Source: Cephalotus follicularis
Lineage: Eukaryota; Streptophyta; Magnoliopsida; Oxalidales; Cephalotaceae
Length of the DNA: 64,000 nt
NCBI GenBank assembly: GCA_001972305.1
Contig: BDDD01005830.1
Span: forward strand, 1 to 64,000
Direction: 5' to 3'
Of this stretch, positions 23,519-34,890 are shown one piece after another. The notes beneath the pieces were generated by a model, which had not been told where the DNA came from, searched no databases, and worked only from the letters and a program-made list of their open reading frames with translations. Within the stretch, counting starts at the first letter, position 1, and each line of letters opens with the position of its first letter. Made by a program: the position numbers and the translations under genes.

Positions 23519-25560
23519 TGTAACGCCCCGATCCGAGTCCGCTAAATGCTCAAAGCGACTCTCGAGGAATTGGTGCGTTACGTTGGTTGTGAAACATTAC
23601 ATTCTTTAGCATTCTTGTCTCATGCTAATATACATCATCTACTCATGCTTTTCTCCATGGACAAATCACATGATCAAAGTCATACTATTCAACATCTTCC
23701 ATAACTTTAAATTTAAACCTTAAACATAATCATCTTATATAAATATGTCATAATCATATCGTTGTTATACATTTACACAGAATCATCCTTTATCATAACA
23801 TATAATACAGCAGAAAACATTATCTTATTACATATCAAAATATTTATGCAAACATCATTGCATAGTACATCTCCTTTGCAAAGTTTCTTCTTAAGAGCTC
23901 CCTTTAAGCTCGTAATCTCCATTCAATCATTTCCTGAAAACATTTTATTTGAAAACAAACATTGAAATGAATGAGCTCAAAACAGCTCAGTAAGGTGTTT
24001 TTATTTCAAACACATTTCATCGTAACATTTTTCTAGTCAATACATATAGCTAGAACATTTCATAAAACATATCACTTTTCTAGTTACAAATTCGTAACTA
24101 GAACATTTCATAAACATAGAAGTCATAAAAACCTTAATGAACCCTTTTACACCGCTTCACCGGGGCATTGTGCACTCCCCGACTACTATCCTTATATCAC
24201 ATGCATGTCCGTGAGCAGCTTGCTCCATTAACATTAATCCATCTCGGATTCATTCCCCTTGGATCGCAATCCAAGGGTGGTTCATTCATCATTTCATAAA
24301 CATTTCTTTAATAATTTAAGTGATCAGCTCAAAGCATTCATAAACATCATTGTATAACATTTCTTAAATCATTCATAAATATTTCTCTTCATTTGAGTAC
24401 ATAACTCAAATGCATTCATAAATCAGTTTTGCATAACCTTTCCAAATCTTGAATTTCATATAGAAATAAACACTTTCATAGAAAACTTAAAACATAAACA
24501 TTAAAGTAGACATCTTCACGAATTCAGGAAGCTCAAGATCATAAAAATTGGTTGAGAATCGAATCCGTTATAAATTTTTGAAGTCAATGCTTCCTTATGA
24601 AAACAGAACATGAGCAGTAAAATGAAACATGGATTCTCATCAAGAATTCGACAAAATTTCGAGAATCATAAAACATAACAGTCAAAGTAGACATCTTGAA
24701 GTTTCCAAAACATTAAGCCATTCAAAATTTCATCAAGAAACGAGCAAGATATGAATAGAATTATCTGCTGCATAATTTGAATCAAAACAGGGGAAACTTT
24801 CCTAAAAATGGGTATAGAATTTCCTTACTTTTCTTTAATCTCCTTCTCTTTTGCTATTCCACGAATTCTCCACTTCACTCTCAGCGGGAGCACTTTCCTT
24901 CTCAGCCAAAATGACTGAATTCAAGTCCTTAATGCCCATAAATAGGCTAATTTGGTTGGCTTGGAAAGTAAGCTTCTCTCTCTCTTGTAAGTCACTCTCA
25001 TAGTTGCCCATGTGCTTAAATTCCATCAACCAATTGATGACACTTGGCATACCAACATAAAACATCTGATATCTTCCTCCCCTGGCCAGCCATGTGTCCT
25101 TAATTAATAAAAATTAACCCACAAAAGGACAAAAGTCAGATTTAGGCAACTAGTCTGCAGAACAAAGCGTCGGCGCTTTTCTCCAAGCGTCGCCGCTTAC
25201 GGGTCTCGTACAAGTCAACTGACACACTTGACTTCAACGCGTCAACGTTTACATTTAGAGCGTCGTCGGTTGCCTCGAAAGCACTGACGCTCTCTCGTAA
25301 GCGTCGTCGGTGTGAGGGGTTTGTCCAATTTGCCGTTGCACTGGTTTAAAGCTCCGTTAGAAGGGGTCCAAGCGTCGCCGGTTTACCACCAAAGCGTCGA
25401 CTCTTTACCTGGAACCGTCGGCGTTTAAGCCAGAATTTCCAGTCCAAAGTAATAACCAATTTCAGTTTTCTTCCGGGGGCGCTGCCTCCGAACCCCTGCC
25501 CGCTGTCCGGGCAGCAGGACCCCCCGTCCGCTCACCGCGGAGCAGAACCCCCAAACCTCC
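23519..25560. mobile_element. Probable Ty3/Gypsy LTR-type remnant
   Basis: The block opens tgtaacgccccgatccgag, a start common to plant Gypsy LTRs. It also contains a gagctcaaaacagctcagta motif (about 23970-23990) and a caccggggcattgtgcact-like stretch at about 24170, both reminiscent of such LTRs. The far end (25440-25560) is CG-rich and its boundary is unclear. No polyprotein domain or second LTR is visible, so it may be a solo LTR or a fragment. The short minus-strand frame at 24835-25065 is unrecognised. Confidence 0.4.
25165..25430. repeat. Degenerate AAGCGTCGnCG motif cluster
   Basis: In about 265 bp the core gcgtcg, or a close variant, occurs some nine times, for example at about 25167, 25187, 25239, 25261, 25302, 25373, 25393 and 25415. 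It is often followed by a short pyrimidine run (cgctttt, cggttta, actcttta). Spacing is irregular. The CpG content is far above that of the flanks. Confidence 0.6.
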
Positions 25561-26189
25561 CAAGCGTAAGATCATACAATAAATCCCTTAAAATGTTTAC
25601 CAATTAAATAATAGTAATCATCTTTGTTTAATTAATATTTTTAATGAAAATTCAGGTAATTACATTAGTGATTGAGTTTGAACAATGTTTTGGCGTACGA
25701 CATAGCTTGTAAATTATTCTATTAACATATTTTTATTAAGTTTGAACAATGTTTTGGCGTATGACATAGCTTGTAAATTATTCTATTAACATATTTTTAT
25801 TAACCACTGTTATTTATACTTAAGTAATTTTATCACTTGCATTGAATGCACACACAAACCAATAAAGCTTTTGTAACTTTCATTAAAAAAAAAGGTTTTT
25901 AGTAACTATGTTGCTTACGTCATTTAAGACATATATTAGTTTTTTTAATTTCTCAATCATATATAGTTTAATATAGGAAGGACATAATAATAATATTAAA
26001 ATCATTGAAAGAAAGAATAACTAAAAACATCACTACTACTTTATTAGTGGTGATATGGACCCTAAATGCCACGTCACCTACATATAAAAATTGCAGACCG
26101 AACCCTGCCACGTCTCCATTTGAGTTGCTTGGTTTTGTCCATAGGATAAAAGAATATACGTATCTCTGTTTGTCACCAGACACCTCCTC
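25561..26189. other. NPC upstream region with a 64-bp tandem duplication
   Basis: Copies 25675-25738 and 25739-25802 are near-identical: agtttgaacaatgttttggc, then catagcttgtaaatta, then catatttttatta. The remainder is AT-rich and presumably holds the distal phospholipase promoter. No gene is seen. Confidence 0.75.
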
Positions 26190-26197
26190 TATAAATA
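26190..26197 (+). promoter_or_regulatory. TATA box of the NPC gene
   Basis: tataaata lies 77 bp upstream of the start codon. Transcription would begin near 26220 and give a leader of about 50 nt. Confidence 0.6.
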
Positions 26198-28427
26198 CTT
26201 TAGTCATCGGTTATTAACTACACTCATTTACAATACACTGTATCATATTACCGGTATTTTCCGGTCACCGGACATGGCTTCCCAGCGAACGCCGATAATC
26301 CTTACAATTTTCCTTTACCTCATAATTTCTTCCCAGTCCCTCAACTTTCAAAAATTACACAAAAACCCCAAAATCAAAGGCCCCATCAAAACCGTAGTAG
26401 TCGTCGTGATGGAAAACCGCTCCTTCGATCACGTCTTAGGCTGGCTCAAGTCGACCCGACCCGATATCGACGGGCTGAACGGGACCGAATCGAACCGTGT
26501 AAACGTGTCAGACTCGGAATCTCGTAAAATTTCGGTCTCTGACGACGCCGTCTTCATCGATTGGGACCCTGGCCACTCGTTCCAAGCGATCCGAGAACAG
26601 ATTTTCGGGTCGAACGACAGCTTCTCCAATCCGGCTCCGATGAACGGGTTCGCGCAACAAGCGGAGAGCATGGAAGAGGGAAACGGAAAAATCGTGATGA
26701 GCGGGTTCAAACCGGAGCTCTTACCGGTTTACACCGAGTTGGCTAACGAGTTCGCAGTGTTCGACCGGTGGTTCGCATCGGTTCCGGCCTCGACTCAACC
26801 GAACCGGTTCTACGTTCACTCGGCAACCTCACACGGAGCCATGAGCAACGTGCGCAAGGACCTGATCCACGGATTCCCACAGAGAACGATTTTTGACTCG
26901 CTTGACGAAAATGGGCTCAGTTTTGGGATTTATTACCAAAATATCCCCGCCACGCTTTTTTTCAAATCCCTGAGGAAATTAAAGCACGTGACTAAATTCC
27001 ACAATTACAAATCAACGTTTAGACTGCACGCCAAATTAGGGAGGATACCGAATTATGCGGTAGTGGAGCAGAGATATTTTGACGTGGACTTGTTTCCCGC
27101 CAACGACGATCACCCATCGCATGACGTGGCGAGAGGGCAGAGGTTAGTGAAGGAGGTGTACGAGATACTGAGGGGTAGCCCACAGTGGAAAGAGATGGCC
27201 TTGTTGATCACGTATGATGAGCATGGTGGGTTTTAAGATCACGTGCCTACCCCTGTCGATCACGTGCCAAACCCTGATGGGATAATTGGGCCTGACCCGT
27301 ATTACTTCCGGTTTAACCGGTTGGGTGTTCGGGTCCCTACTTTTCTGATTTCTCCTTGGGTTGATAAGGGCACTGGTGAGTTACTTTATTTTATAGTTTG
27401 CTTGATTCTTGCCTTCTTGGTTTGTTTATTGCTTTCCTTTTCTTTTTTGTGATTTTTAGTTTATTAACTTTGGTTCTTAAAGTTGAACGAGAGACGGATC
27501 CGGCCCATAATCATTCGGGACCGGAGTATAAAAACAAAATTTAATATAAATATATAATTTTTAAAAAAATTCTTGGGGGGCCGAGGTCCCTCCCCCTAAA
27601 TCCAGCTTTTGAGTTGAACTGTCACATTTTGCTTTATTTTAAGTTGGTAGTTGGTGGTTGGTGGTTGGTGGTGATGGTTTGGTTAGATGGTTTTATTCGT
27701 CATTTCTTTGTTGGATTATATGTGTGTGCGTGCATGTGTTTTTTTGCTATACAAAGAGTATAGTTCGATTTGCACCACACATCTTGAATCACATCACCAT
27801 TTGTACACAAATCTTTAATAATTGCCGTTTAGTAACATTGTTTTTGGTATTATTTGGTTCGTGAGAAGAGTAGGATCATGTTTGTTGAACATTTGTTTCC
27901 CATAGTCCCACCGTCCATGGATGGGTAGCAATTAAAAAAGAAAAAGAGTAGGATCATGTTTTCAATGTGGTTGGTATCATGGTCTTTCGTGTAGGTTTGC
28001 TTTGATTCCTCCGTTTTCCAAAATTTTTTGTAGTAGTATGTTATGTTTATTATTGTGGTATAAATCATCTTATGGCTGCTTATGGTTGCTATTTCCCTAA
28101 TTGAGCTATTTATATCATTTAGTGTCATACCTCACATACTACCTAGGTAGATCCTATTTATCACTGCTGCTACTTCCAATAAGCAAGGTAAACACTGTTC
28201 TAAATCATTCTTATACATTCTTCTATACTAGTGATAGCATAAAAAGAGTTTAGCATTCTGGAGAACCCATCCCCAATAGATAGGCTTTTTTGGATGCTGA
28301 TATAGATGAATTATAATGAATTGGTCTTTTGAATAAATGAAACTGCGACGGGGGAGGGACGAGGCCCCATCCGAGAAAAGGGGGGGTCTGTAAATACTCT
28401 GTCTCCCCGCTTCACAGAAAATGGAGA

Positions 28428-28447
28428 GATGAATCGATCGATTCATC
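28428..28447. repeat. 20-bp perfect palindrome in NPC intron 1
   Basis: gatgaatcgatcgattcatc reads the same on both strands. It lies at the right edge of a G/C-rich patch (28346-28410) within an otherwise AT-rich intron. Confidence 0.9.
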
Positions 28448-28659
28448 GGATCCTAGGTTGGGACTAATATTCACTTCATGAGCTTAGCAAAACAGATGTT
28501 CCTATGGATTCCTAGTTAGCAAATGCAAAACTGAGTTATAGGGGCAACCATTATCACTAGTCCAGCCATAACTATAAAAGGTGACATTTTTTACTCCTTA
28601 CCACTCATCTAAGGCAAGGAAAAAAAAAAAAGTTTCCCTGCTGAGATTCTGGGTCGGAT

Positions 28660-28799
28660 GTCTAAGTTGTATAATTATCTGATATCATTCTCCCAGGCTT
28701 AAGGTTACATTTAGACATGATGACTATGTCTAAGTTGTATAATTATCTGATATCATTCTCCCAATTAGGCTTAAGGTTACATTTAGACATGATGACTAC
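28660..28799. repeat. Tandem duplication (68/72 bp) in NPC intron 1
   Basis: Copies 28660-28727 and 28728-28799 share gtctaagttgtataattatc, gatatcattctccca and ggcttaaggttacatttaga. The second has an extra atta. Confidence 0.93.
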
Positions 28800-29285
28800 T
28801 GTTGTGTGTCTCCTTGTTTGATCGATCTGAAGAGTTTTTTCTGTGGCCCTTTATTCTTGAATCATGATTCATGGCCTGCAAAATACCTTCGATTTGCAGA
28901 ACTATAACATACTTTCCATACTAGAGTACTGTATTTGTTGGTGCATATTATACAATCTAATAAGTTTGAGCCAGTTGGGCCTGCTGACTTGACTGTCAAT
29001 TGTTTGGTGCAGTAATCCATGAGCCAGTTGGCCCAACACCGTATTCACAATTTGAGCATTCTTCTATCCCTGCAACTGTAAAGAAGCTTTTCAACCTAAG
29101 ATCCAACTTCCTGACAAAGAGGGATGCGTGGGCTGGTACTTTTGAGAATTACTTTTACCTCCGTGACACTCCACGCGATGATTGTCCGGGTATGTATCTA
29201 TCCTTATGATCATTTCAGTAGCATTTTCACTGTGGCTTATAAAGTAATTCTGTAGGTGGTTAATTGGTTTAGGCTTTAATAGCAA

Positions 29286-29955
29286 AGTTTTTCCATCATA
29301 TAGTTTGATGTGTCATTTCATTGTATCATAAACTCATCTATCGTTTTCATAGAAGCACATTTTAAGAATTCATGTTAATCCACAACACATGTCTGCGTTG
29401 TCGAGATCATGAGAGGAATAGTCTTGAAAAAAAATTAAGAGTTTAAAAAGAATTAGCGTTTGAAATGATTATTTTATTACAGTTTATCAAATTATTTTAT
29501 TATATAATCTCATATTATTGATTGTGTTTCCTGAGTTGTATCCATCCTAGAATGTCTTTGACTTGAGAGATTCTTGTATATTTAGTGCATGCGAAGCTAT
29601 GCATTAAATCAATACGGTGTAGTGATGTAATCATAATCAATAACATCGAATCAATAGGGTGTAGTTATGTAATCATAATCAATAATATTTGAAAATATTT
29701 ACACACATTGTTATATATAATGTAGTAATAATTCCTTAAATCGACCCGAAGATCTCCCGTAAATGCCACATGTAGGACAGAGATTGAGTTACCTGCCTGT
29801 CATAATAAGTATATAAACCGAGTTGAAACGGGCGAGTTACGAGTCTTGACCACTGGGTACAAGCCAATAAGTCAACAACTCATGTGTACAAAAATGGGTC
29901 AAATCAATAAACAGCTACCATTCAATCGCCTACCATAACATACAAATTAAATTAT
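29286..29955 (+). repeat. Diverged copy of AMT upstream region in NPC intron 2
   Basis: This block matches 31699-32485 in order and orientation. Shared landmarks are tttcattgtatcata, catagaagcacatt, ggaatagtcttgaaaaa, tgtaatcataatcaata-type text, tataaaccgagttgaaacgg, caacaactcatgtgt and acagctaccattcaatc. It includes a copy of the TATA-like tatataaa at 29810-29817. Many substitutions and a few indels separate the copies, so the duplication is not recent. Confidence 0.88.
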
Positions 29956-30524
29956 TAAATGCCTTGGTGCTAATAGTTGAGAACCATATAGCTAAAGTAG
30001 AGACAGGGCTCTAGCCCGGCCGAACATATGGAAATGCCATACTTGGTGCTAATAGTAGAAAACCTATGGTTTCAGATCTAAGGTGTGCATTTGTTGTGTA
30101 TCTTTCTTGTTTATTCATTATATGTAGGTCTTGCCTTTTTTTCTTATATTGGTTTTTCTCCTCACATCATATTTTATTCAATTCAACATTAACATCTGAT
30201 GCAGAAACCCTTCCGGAAGTGAAGATGTCACTGAGGCCATTTGGACCAAAAGAAGATAAGACACTCTCAGAGTTCCAAGTTGAACTGATACAGCTTGCGT
30301 CACAGCTCAATGGAGACCATGTCCTGAATACATACCCAGACATTGGCAACTACATGACTGTGCGTGAAGCCAACTGGTATGCGGAGGATGCAGTCAAGAG
30401 GTTCCTGGAAGCTGGAAGGGCTGCTCTGAAAGCTGGAGCTAATGAATCTGCTCTCGTTATTATGAAACCTTCCCTAACTAGCCGAACTACAGTGGGAGAT
30501 AAAGGAGGCTACTCAAAATCCTAG

Positions 30525-31698
30525 TGATTCAGGTCACACGTCGACTTGTAATTACATAATTGTGCCCAGGTACTGCTGTGTGTACATATTATATAAGTAT
30601 ATAGTGAATTTTATAAATAATTAGCAAACCTTCATAGTTAATGTATGATGTAGTGATTCAACCTTTTAGGGAACTATAATTCATTTCTGTTCAATCTATA
30701 GCCATTCTGAACAGGTGTGGTTGATGAAAACTACAAGGTATTATAAGTTTTCTTTATATGAATTTCACATGCAATAATTTACATATTCATTTATATGAAC
30801 ATTCGTATTTCTATAATCATTTGATGAATCAAGCATAAGAATTTCTTGATTATTCGGATGGACTAGAGCAACACTTTGATAACAGTTTCATTCCTTGAGA
30901 ATAAGATTTTGGGCTTTTTCTTATTTGGTCATGGTTATCGGAGTGAAACAGGGTTTACCACATTTATCTGGTGTAGGTCAAGTGAGATTTGCCTTTCAAT
31001 TTAAAAAGAAACTGCCACTAAGAAAGTTCAGGGGATCTTAAACGCCATCTGAAGCACTTGTGAACATTTTTTGGGTCAACTTGTGTTCCCTTTTATTTTT
31101 TTTCTTTTTTCGGCAACAGTATAGTCAAAAAGAATTAGGGTGAATGTTAGGCTTGTTGTGGAGGGTGACACATATTAATGTCAAGGGAAGTAGGCAACTC
31201 TCTTAGGTGGTGATTGGTATGCGACATTGACTGATTTATCGTCTACGCATAGCCCCATTTTTTTTACTTTGTGTGGTATGTCTAAGTATTCATAGTTGAG
31301 GCCAATGACTTATGGTGACGTTGCTTTCATTATTGTCAGTGAGAAGTGAGAGGTTAAGAGATGGAGTGTCCTTAAAGCATGTAATATTAAAAGAATCTAA
31401 TAGCATAATTTCTAAAATACATGATAATATAACATAAATGTTAAAAGAATTTAATAGCATAATTCTAAAAATACATGATAATATAACATAACATCTCATT
31501 AGAGACGTGTAATGTTAAAAGAATTTAATAGCATAATTCTAAAAATACACGATAATATAACATAACGTCTCATTAGAGACAAATGTATAATAAGTTTTTT
31601 TTTCTTTCTTTTAGCTATTTTGTATTAAATAATACCCTGACTATATGTCCTTTTTAAATCCCCTCACCCCACCCCCAAAACCAAAAAAAAAAAAATGA
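30525..31698. other. NPC 3' flank and intergenic DNA with a tandem repeat
   Basis: No gene is recognisable. At 31381-31580 a unit containing gaatttaatagcataattct and gataatataacata repeats three times (about 57, 70 and 71 bp), the last two copies carrying catctcattagagac-type tails. The rest is AT-rich. Confidence 0.75.
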
Positions 31699-32485
31699 CG
31701 TTTTTCCAATGTGATTTCATTGTATCATAAGTTCATCTATTATCGATTTCATAGAAGCACATTAAGAATTCGTGTTAATCTGCAACACATGTCTGCCTTG
31801 TTGAGATCATGACTGGAATAGTCTTGAAAAAAGAAATGAAGAGTTTAAAAAGAAGTAGCATTAAAAAGTTTGAAAACAGATAAAATGTTTGAATGTGGGC
31901 TTTGTGGATTGATTTTTCCTTATAAGTCAAATAGAAAAAAGATTTGATTAGCCATTCAAACCAAACATGTATAATGACTTAAAAAATATCAGTACATGAG
32001 AATATAGTCAATAATAAGATGTAATATAATCAATTTATTACAGTTTTGTCAAATATTTTATTTAATAACCTCAAATTAGTGATTGTGTTGGGTTGAGTTG
32101 TATCTGCCCTAAAAAAGTTTGATACTTGAAAGATTATATTAGAGTATAAGTTATGCATTAAATCAATAATTAGCTATGCATTAAATCAGTAGGACATAGA
32201 CATGTGATCATAATCAATATTATTGATTATTGAAAATATATATACATACTGTTTTGTATATTATAGTAATAATCCTTAAATCAACCCGAATACCTCCCAT
32301 AAATGTCACGTGTAGGGCGTCGGGCGGAGATTGAGTTAAGAAGTATATAAACCGAGTTGAAACGGGCGAATTAACAGCGTTGTCCACTTGGTACAAGTTA
32401 ATTAGCCAACAACTCATGTGTCCAAAAATGGGCCAAAGCTACACAGCTACCATTCAATCTCTTACCATGAAATACAAATTACATT
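31699..32485 (+). promoter_or_regulatory. AMT upstream region (source or sister of the intron copy)
   Basis: The sequence lies directly upstream of the ammonium transporter and carries a TATA box, tatataaa, at 32344-32351, about 230 bp before the ATG. It is also present, diverged, in NPC intron 2 (29286-29955). Confidence 0.6.
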
Positions 32486-32532
32486 ATTGCAGCTATATCC
32501 TCCAACTCTTTAATTAGCACCAACCATCTTAC

Positions 32533-32536
<4 letters not shown>

Positions 32537-32565
<29 letters not shown>
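32537..32565. repeat. (CT)n microsatellite in the AMT 5' leader
   Basis: An unbroken CT run ends 16 bp before the start codon, within the predicted 5' untranslated leader. CT-rich leaders are frequent in plant genes and this tract may vary in length between individuals. Confidence 0.95.
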
Positions 32566-32568
<3 letters not shown>

Positions 32569-32581
32569 ATCTCAAGCACCA

Positions 32582-33907
32582 ATGGAGACCTCATGGGAAC
32601 AAAGTGTCACAGATTCTATCAACACCGTTTACCTTCTATTCTCAGCTTATCTAGTCTTTATCATGCAACTTGGGTTTGCCATGTTATGTGCAGGCTCGGT
32701 CAGGGCCAAAAATGCCATGAATATAATGCTAACAAACGTTGTTGATGCTGTTGTTGGTAGCATCTCATATTACCTCTTCGGCTTTGCTTTTGCATTTGGT
32801 GATGGATCAAATTCCAACCCTTTTATTGGTACAAGCTATTTTGCTCTCAAAGACATTCCTAGCACCACATATGACTACAGTTATTTTCTCTACCAATGGG
32901 CTTTTGCCATTGCTGTTGCTGGGATCACTAGCGGGTCAATAGCAGAGAGAACCCAATTCAGTGCCTACCTTGTTTTCTCTTTTTTCCTTACTGGATTTGT
33001 GTATCCAATTGTGGCTCACTGGGTTTGGTCATCCAGTGGTTGGCTAAGTCCAAGTTCAAGTGAGCTGTTGTTTGGTTCTGGTGCTATTGACTTTGCTGGA
33101 AGTGGTGTGGTCCATTTGGTAGGTGGCATAGCTGGGCTTTGGGGATCCTTTATAGAGGGACCACGTGTAGGCCGGTTTGATGCATTTGGAAAGCCCGTGG
33201 AGATGCGTGGGCATAATGCAACTTTGGTGGTTCTCGGTACGTTCTTGCTGTGGTTCGGTTGGTTTGGATTCAATCCAGGCTCGTTCGACAAGATCCTCGT
33301 GGCCTACCCAGACTCGACCGATCAAGGTAACTGGACTGGAGTGGGCCGGACTGCGGTCACAACTACATTGGCCGGCTCAACCGCCGCTATTGTGACCCTA
33401 TTTGGGAGACGGTTGCTGATAGGTCATTGGGATGGACTAGATGCTTGTAATGGACTGCTAGGAGGTTTTGTTGCAATAACGTCAGGTTGCTCAGTGGTTG
33501 AGCCATGGGCTGCTATTGTGTGTGGGTTTGTTGCGGCATGGGTCTTAATTGGACTCAATATATTGGCACTAAAACTGAATTTTGATGACCCATTAGAGGC
33601 TACACAGTTGCATGGAGGGTGTGGTGCTTGGGGTTTGGTATTTACTGGGTTGTTTGCAAAAGAGGAATTTGTGATTCAAGCCTATGATTCAGGCGATAGA
33701 GGTGTGACAAGGCCTTATGGTCTTTTAATGGGTGGGGGTTGGGCCCTTTTAGGAGCCCAAGTTGTGGAGGTTTTAGTGATTGTTGGCTGGGTTAGCCTGA
33801 CAATGGGCCCTCTTTTCTATGGTCTTCACAGACTTGGGTTATTGAGGATTTCTGTTGATGAGGAAGTTGCAGGCCTTGACATCTCTAAACACGGTGGTTA
33901 TGCCTAA
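32582..33907 (+). CDS. AMT1: AMT1-type ammonium transporter
   Basis: This is an intronless frame of 441 codons, typical of plant AMT1 genes. The protein has about eleven hydrophobic segments and the AMT1 hallmarks [25 protein letters not shown] and DFAGSGVVH at residues 170-178. The two pore histidines are His178 and His344 (LHGGCGAWG). It imports ammonium across the plasma membrane as a trimer. The N-terminus is short: only about 15 residues precede the first membrane segment, against about 45 in better-known AMT1 proteins, so the Cys-bearing extracellular extension is absent. The C-terminal regulatory tail reads [10 protein letters not shown], with Ser435 where the phosphorylated residue of the family is usually Thr. 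The ATG follows a CT-rich leader and has a favourable context (accaatgg). Intact; no lesions seen. Confidence 0.95.
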   Translation: METSWEQSVTDSINTVYLLFSAYLVFIMQLGFAMLCAGSVRAKNAMNIMLTNVVDAVVGSISYYLFGFAFAFGDGSNSNPFIGTSYFALKDIPSTTYDYSYFLYQWAFAIAVAGITSGSIAERTQFSAYLVFSFFLTGFVYPIVAHWVWSSSGWLSPSSSELLFGSGAIDFAGSGVVHLVGGIAGLWGSFIEGPRVGRFDAFGKPVEMRGHNATLVVLGTFLLWFGWFGFNPGSFDKILVAYPDSTDQGNWTGVGRTAVTTTLAGSTAAIVTLFGRRLLIGHWDGLDACNGLLGGFVAITSGCSVVEPWAAIVCGFVAAWVLIGLNILALKLNFDDPLEATQLHGGCGAWGLVFTGLFAKEEFVIQAYDSGDRGVTRPYGLLMGGGWALLGAQVVEVLVIVGWVSLTMGPLFYGLHRLGLLRISVDEEVAGLDISKHGGYA

Positions 33908-34890
33908 GTTTCTCATCCAGAAGATAATCATCCTCGCTTTAATGTTGATTATGTGAGGCTGCAAGATCAGTCCTGATAAAATGGTAAAAGATTTCTAGTT
34001 TTGTTACAGTTCTGCTTCACAAAATGGCCATCACCGCATTTGATTAATTTTTTTTATTGGATTGTATATTTATATTTATTTTTATTTTTCAATTTTTTCG
34101 TAAGTACTTTTGCATATTAAATATGTTCAATTACATGCAAAGGACATAAGATAAGTTTGCTTTTCTATGTTTACACTTGAAGTGAAAATGTTTCTCCCAC
34201 TTAAAGGAGGGTTAATTCATATATCCAATCTCTTTTAGAGCTAATTTTGAACAATATATACAAAAATAGGCTACTTATAGCAATCCATTTTTGACAACAA
34301 CAATTAGATTTTTGTAGAATATAGAATAAATTCTTACAAATAAGAAGAAAAATAACCATTATTGTTCTATGCGATCGAATATAATTGCTGTTAATAACAA
34401 AGTTTGTATTAACATCACAACAACTTCGTAGAGCACTTCGCTTTTTTTTTTTTTTCCCCTTTTGATAGATATCTACTGCCAGTTCTATGTGACCTAGAAA
34501 CAGGTACAATTGCGTCATTCACTACCAATCCATCATTGGCAACCATCGATACTTCTATTGATTGACATTGCTCAATAGGCAAATACGCTTAAGAACTTCG
34601 CCTAAAATGATCAAAAGGAAAATGGTCTACAACTTTTCCTAAACAAAACGACACTCATTGTCACTATCAAAGATCAAGAACATTTAAAACTGAAAAATAT
34701 TTTATACAAGCATGGTTCTTGCTCAAAGGAAGTGAAACTAAAGAGTCAAAGACGCCACAACTACGCTAATCAATTCGTGAGTTAAAAAAGAACCAAAAAA
34801 CCAAAAAGATTTACGTACCAAAGTGCCAGTGAAATACATATACAACCATGCTTATCATATACAAAGTTCTCAGAGCCTGTACAAAAGCAC
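33908..34890. other. Intergenic DNA between convergent AMT and RING genes
   Basis: This stretch holds the 3' flanks of two convergent genes. No coding region is recognisable. A T-run lies at about 34442-34455. A further short 3' exon of the RING gene could hide here, because its last codon overlaps a perfect donor-like AGGTGAGT. Confidence 0.55.

Larger units (their letters stand above)
26274..30524 (+). pseudogene. NPC1: Non-specific phospholipase C (NPC1-type), interrupted by a stop
   Basis: Exons: 26274-27375, 29013-29189, 30205-30524; introns are GT-AG and phases match. The frame spans 532 codons, the normal family length. Residues 1-22 form a signal peptide (hydrophobic core [12 protein letters not shown]). 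The phosphoesterase domain shows ENRSFDH at residues 47-53, a [18 protein letters not shown] stretch, NDDHPSHD and TYDEHGGF ending at residue 320. These enzymes hydrolyse phosphatidylcholine and related lipids to diacylglycerol. Immediately after DEHGGF the codon at 27234-27236 is TAA where the family has Tyr; the frame then resumes with DHVPTP and stays clean to the real stop. The truncated protein would lose the last 40 per cent of the enzyme. This is either a single nonsense mutation or a base error; family identity is clear. Intron 1 holds a 68-bp tandem duplication, and intron 2 holds a copy of the AMT upstream region. Confidence 0.87.

Noticed and set aside
28346-28450. Plastid or mitochondrial insertion in NPC intron 1
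   Set aside because: The composition is suggestive but I recognise no specific organelle gene, so it is listed only as a question and not annotated.
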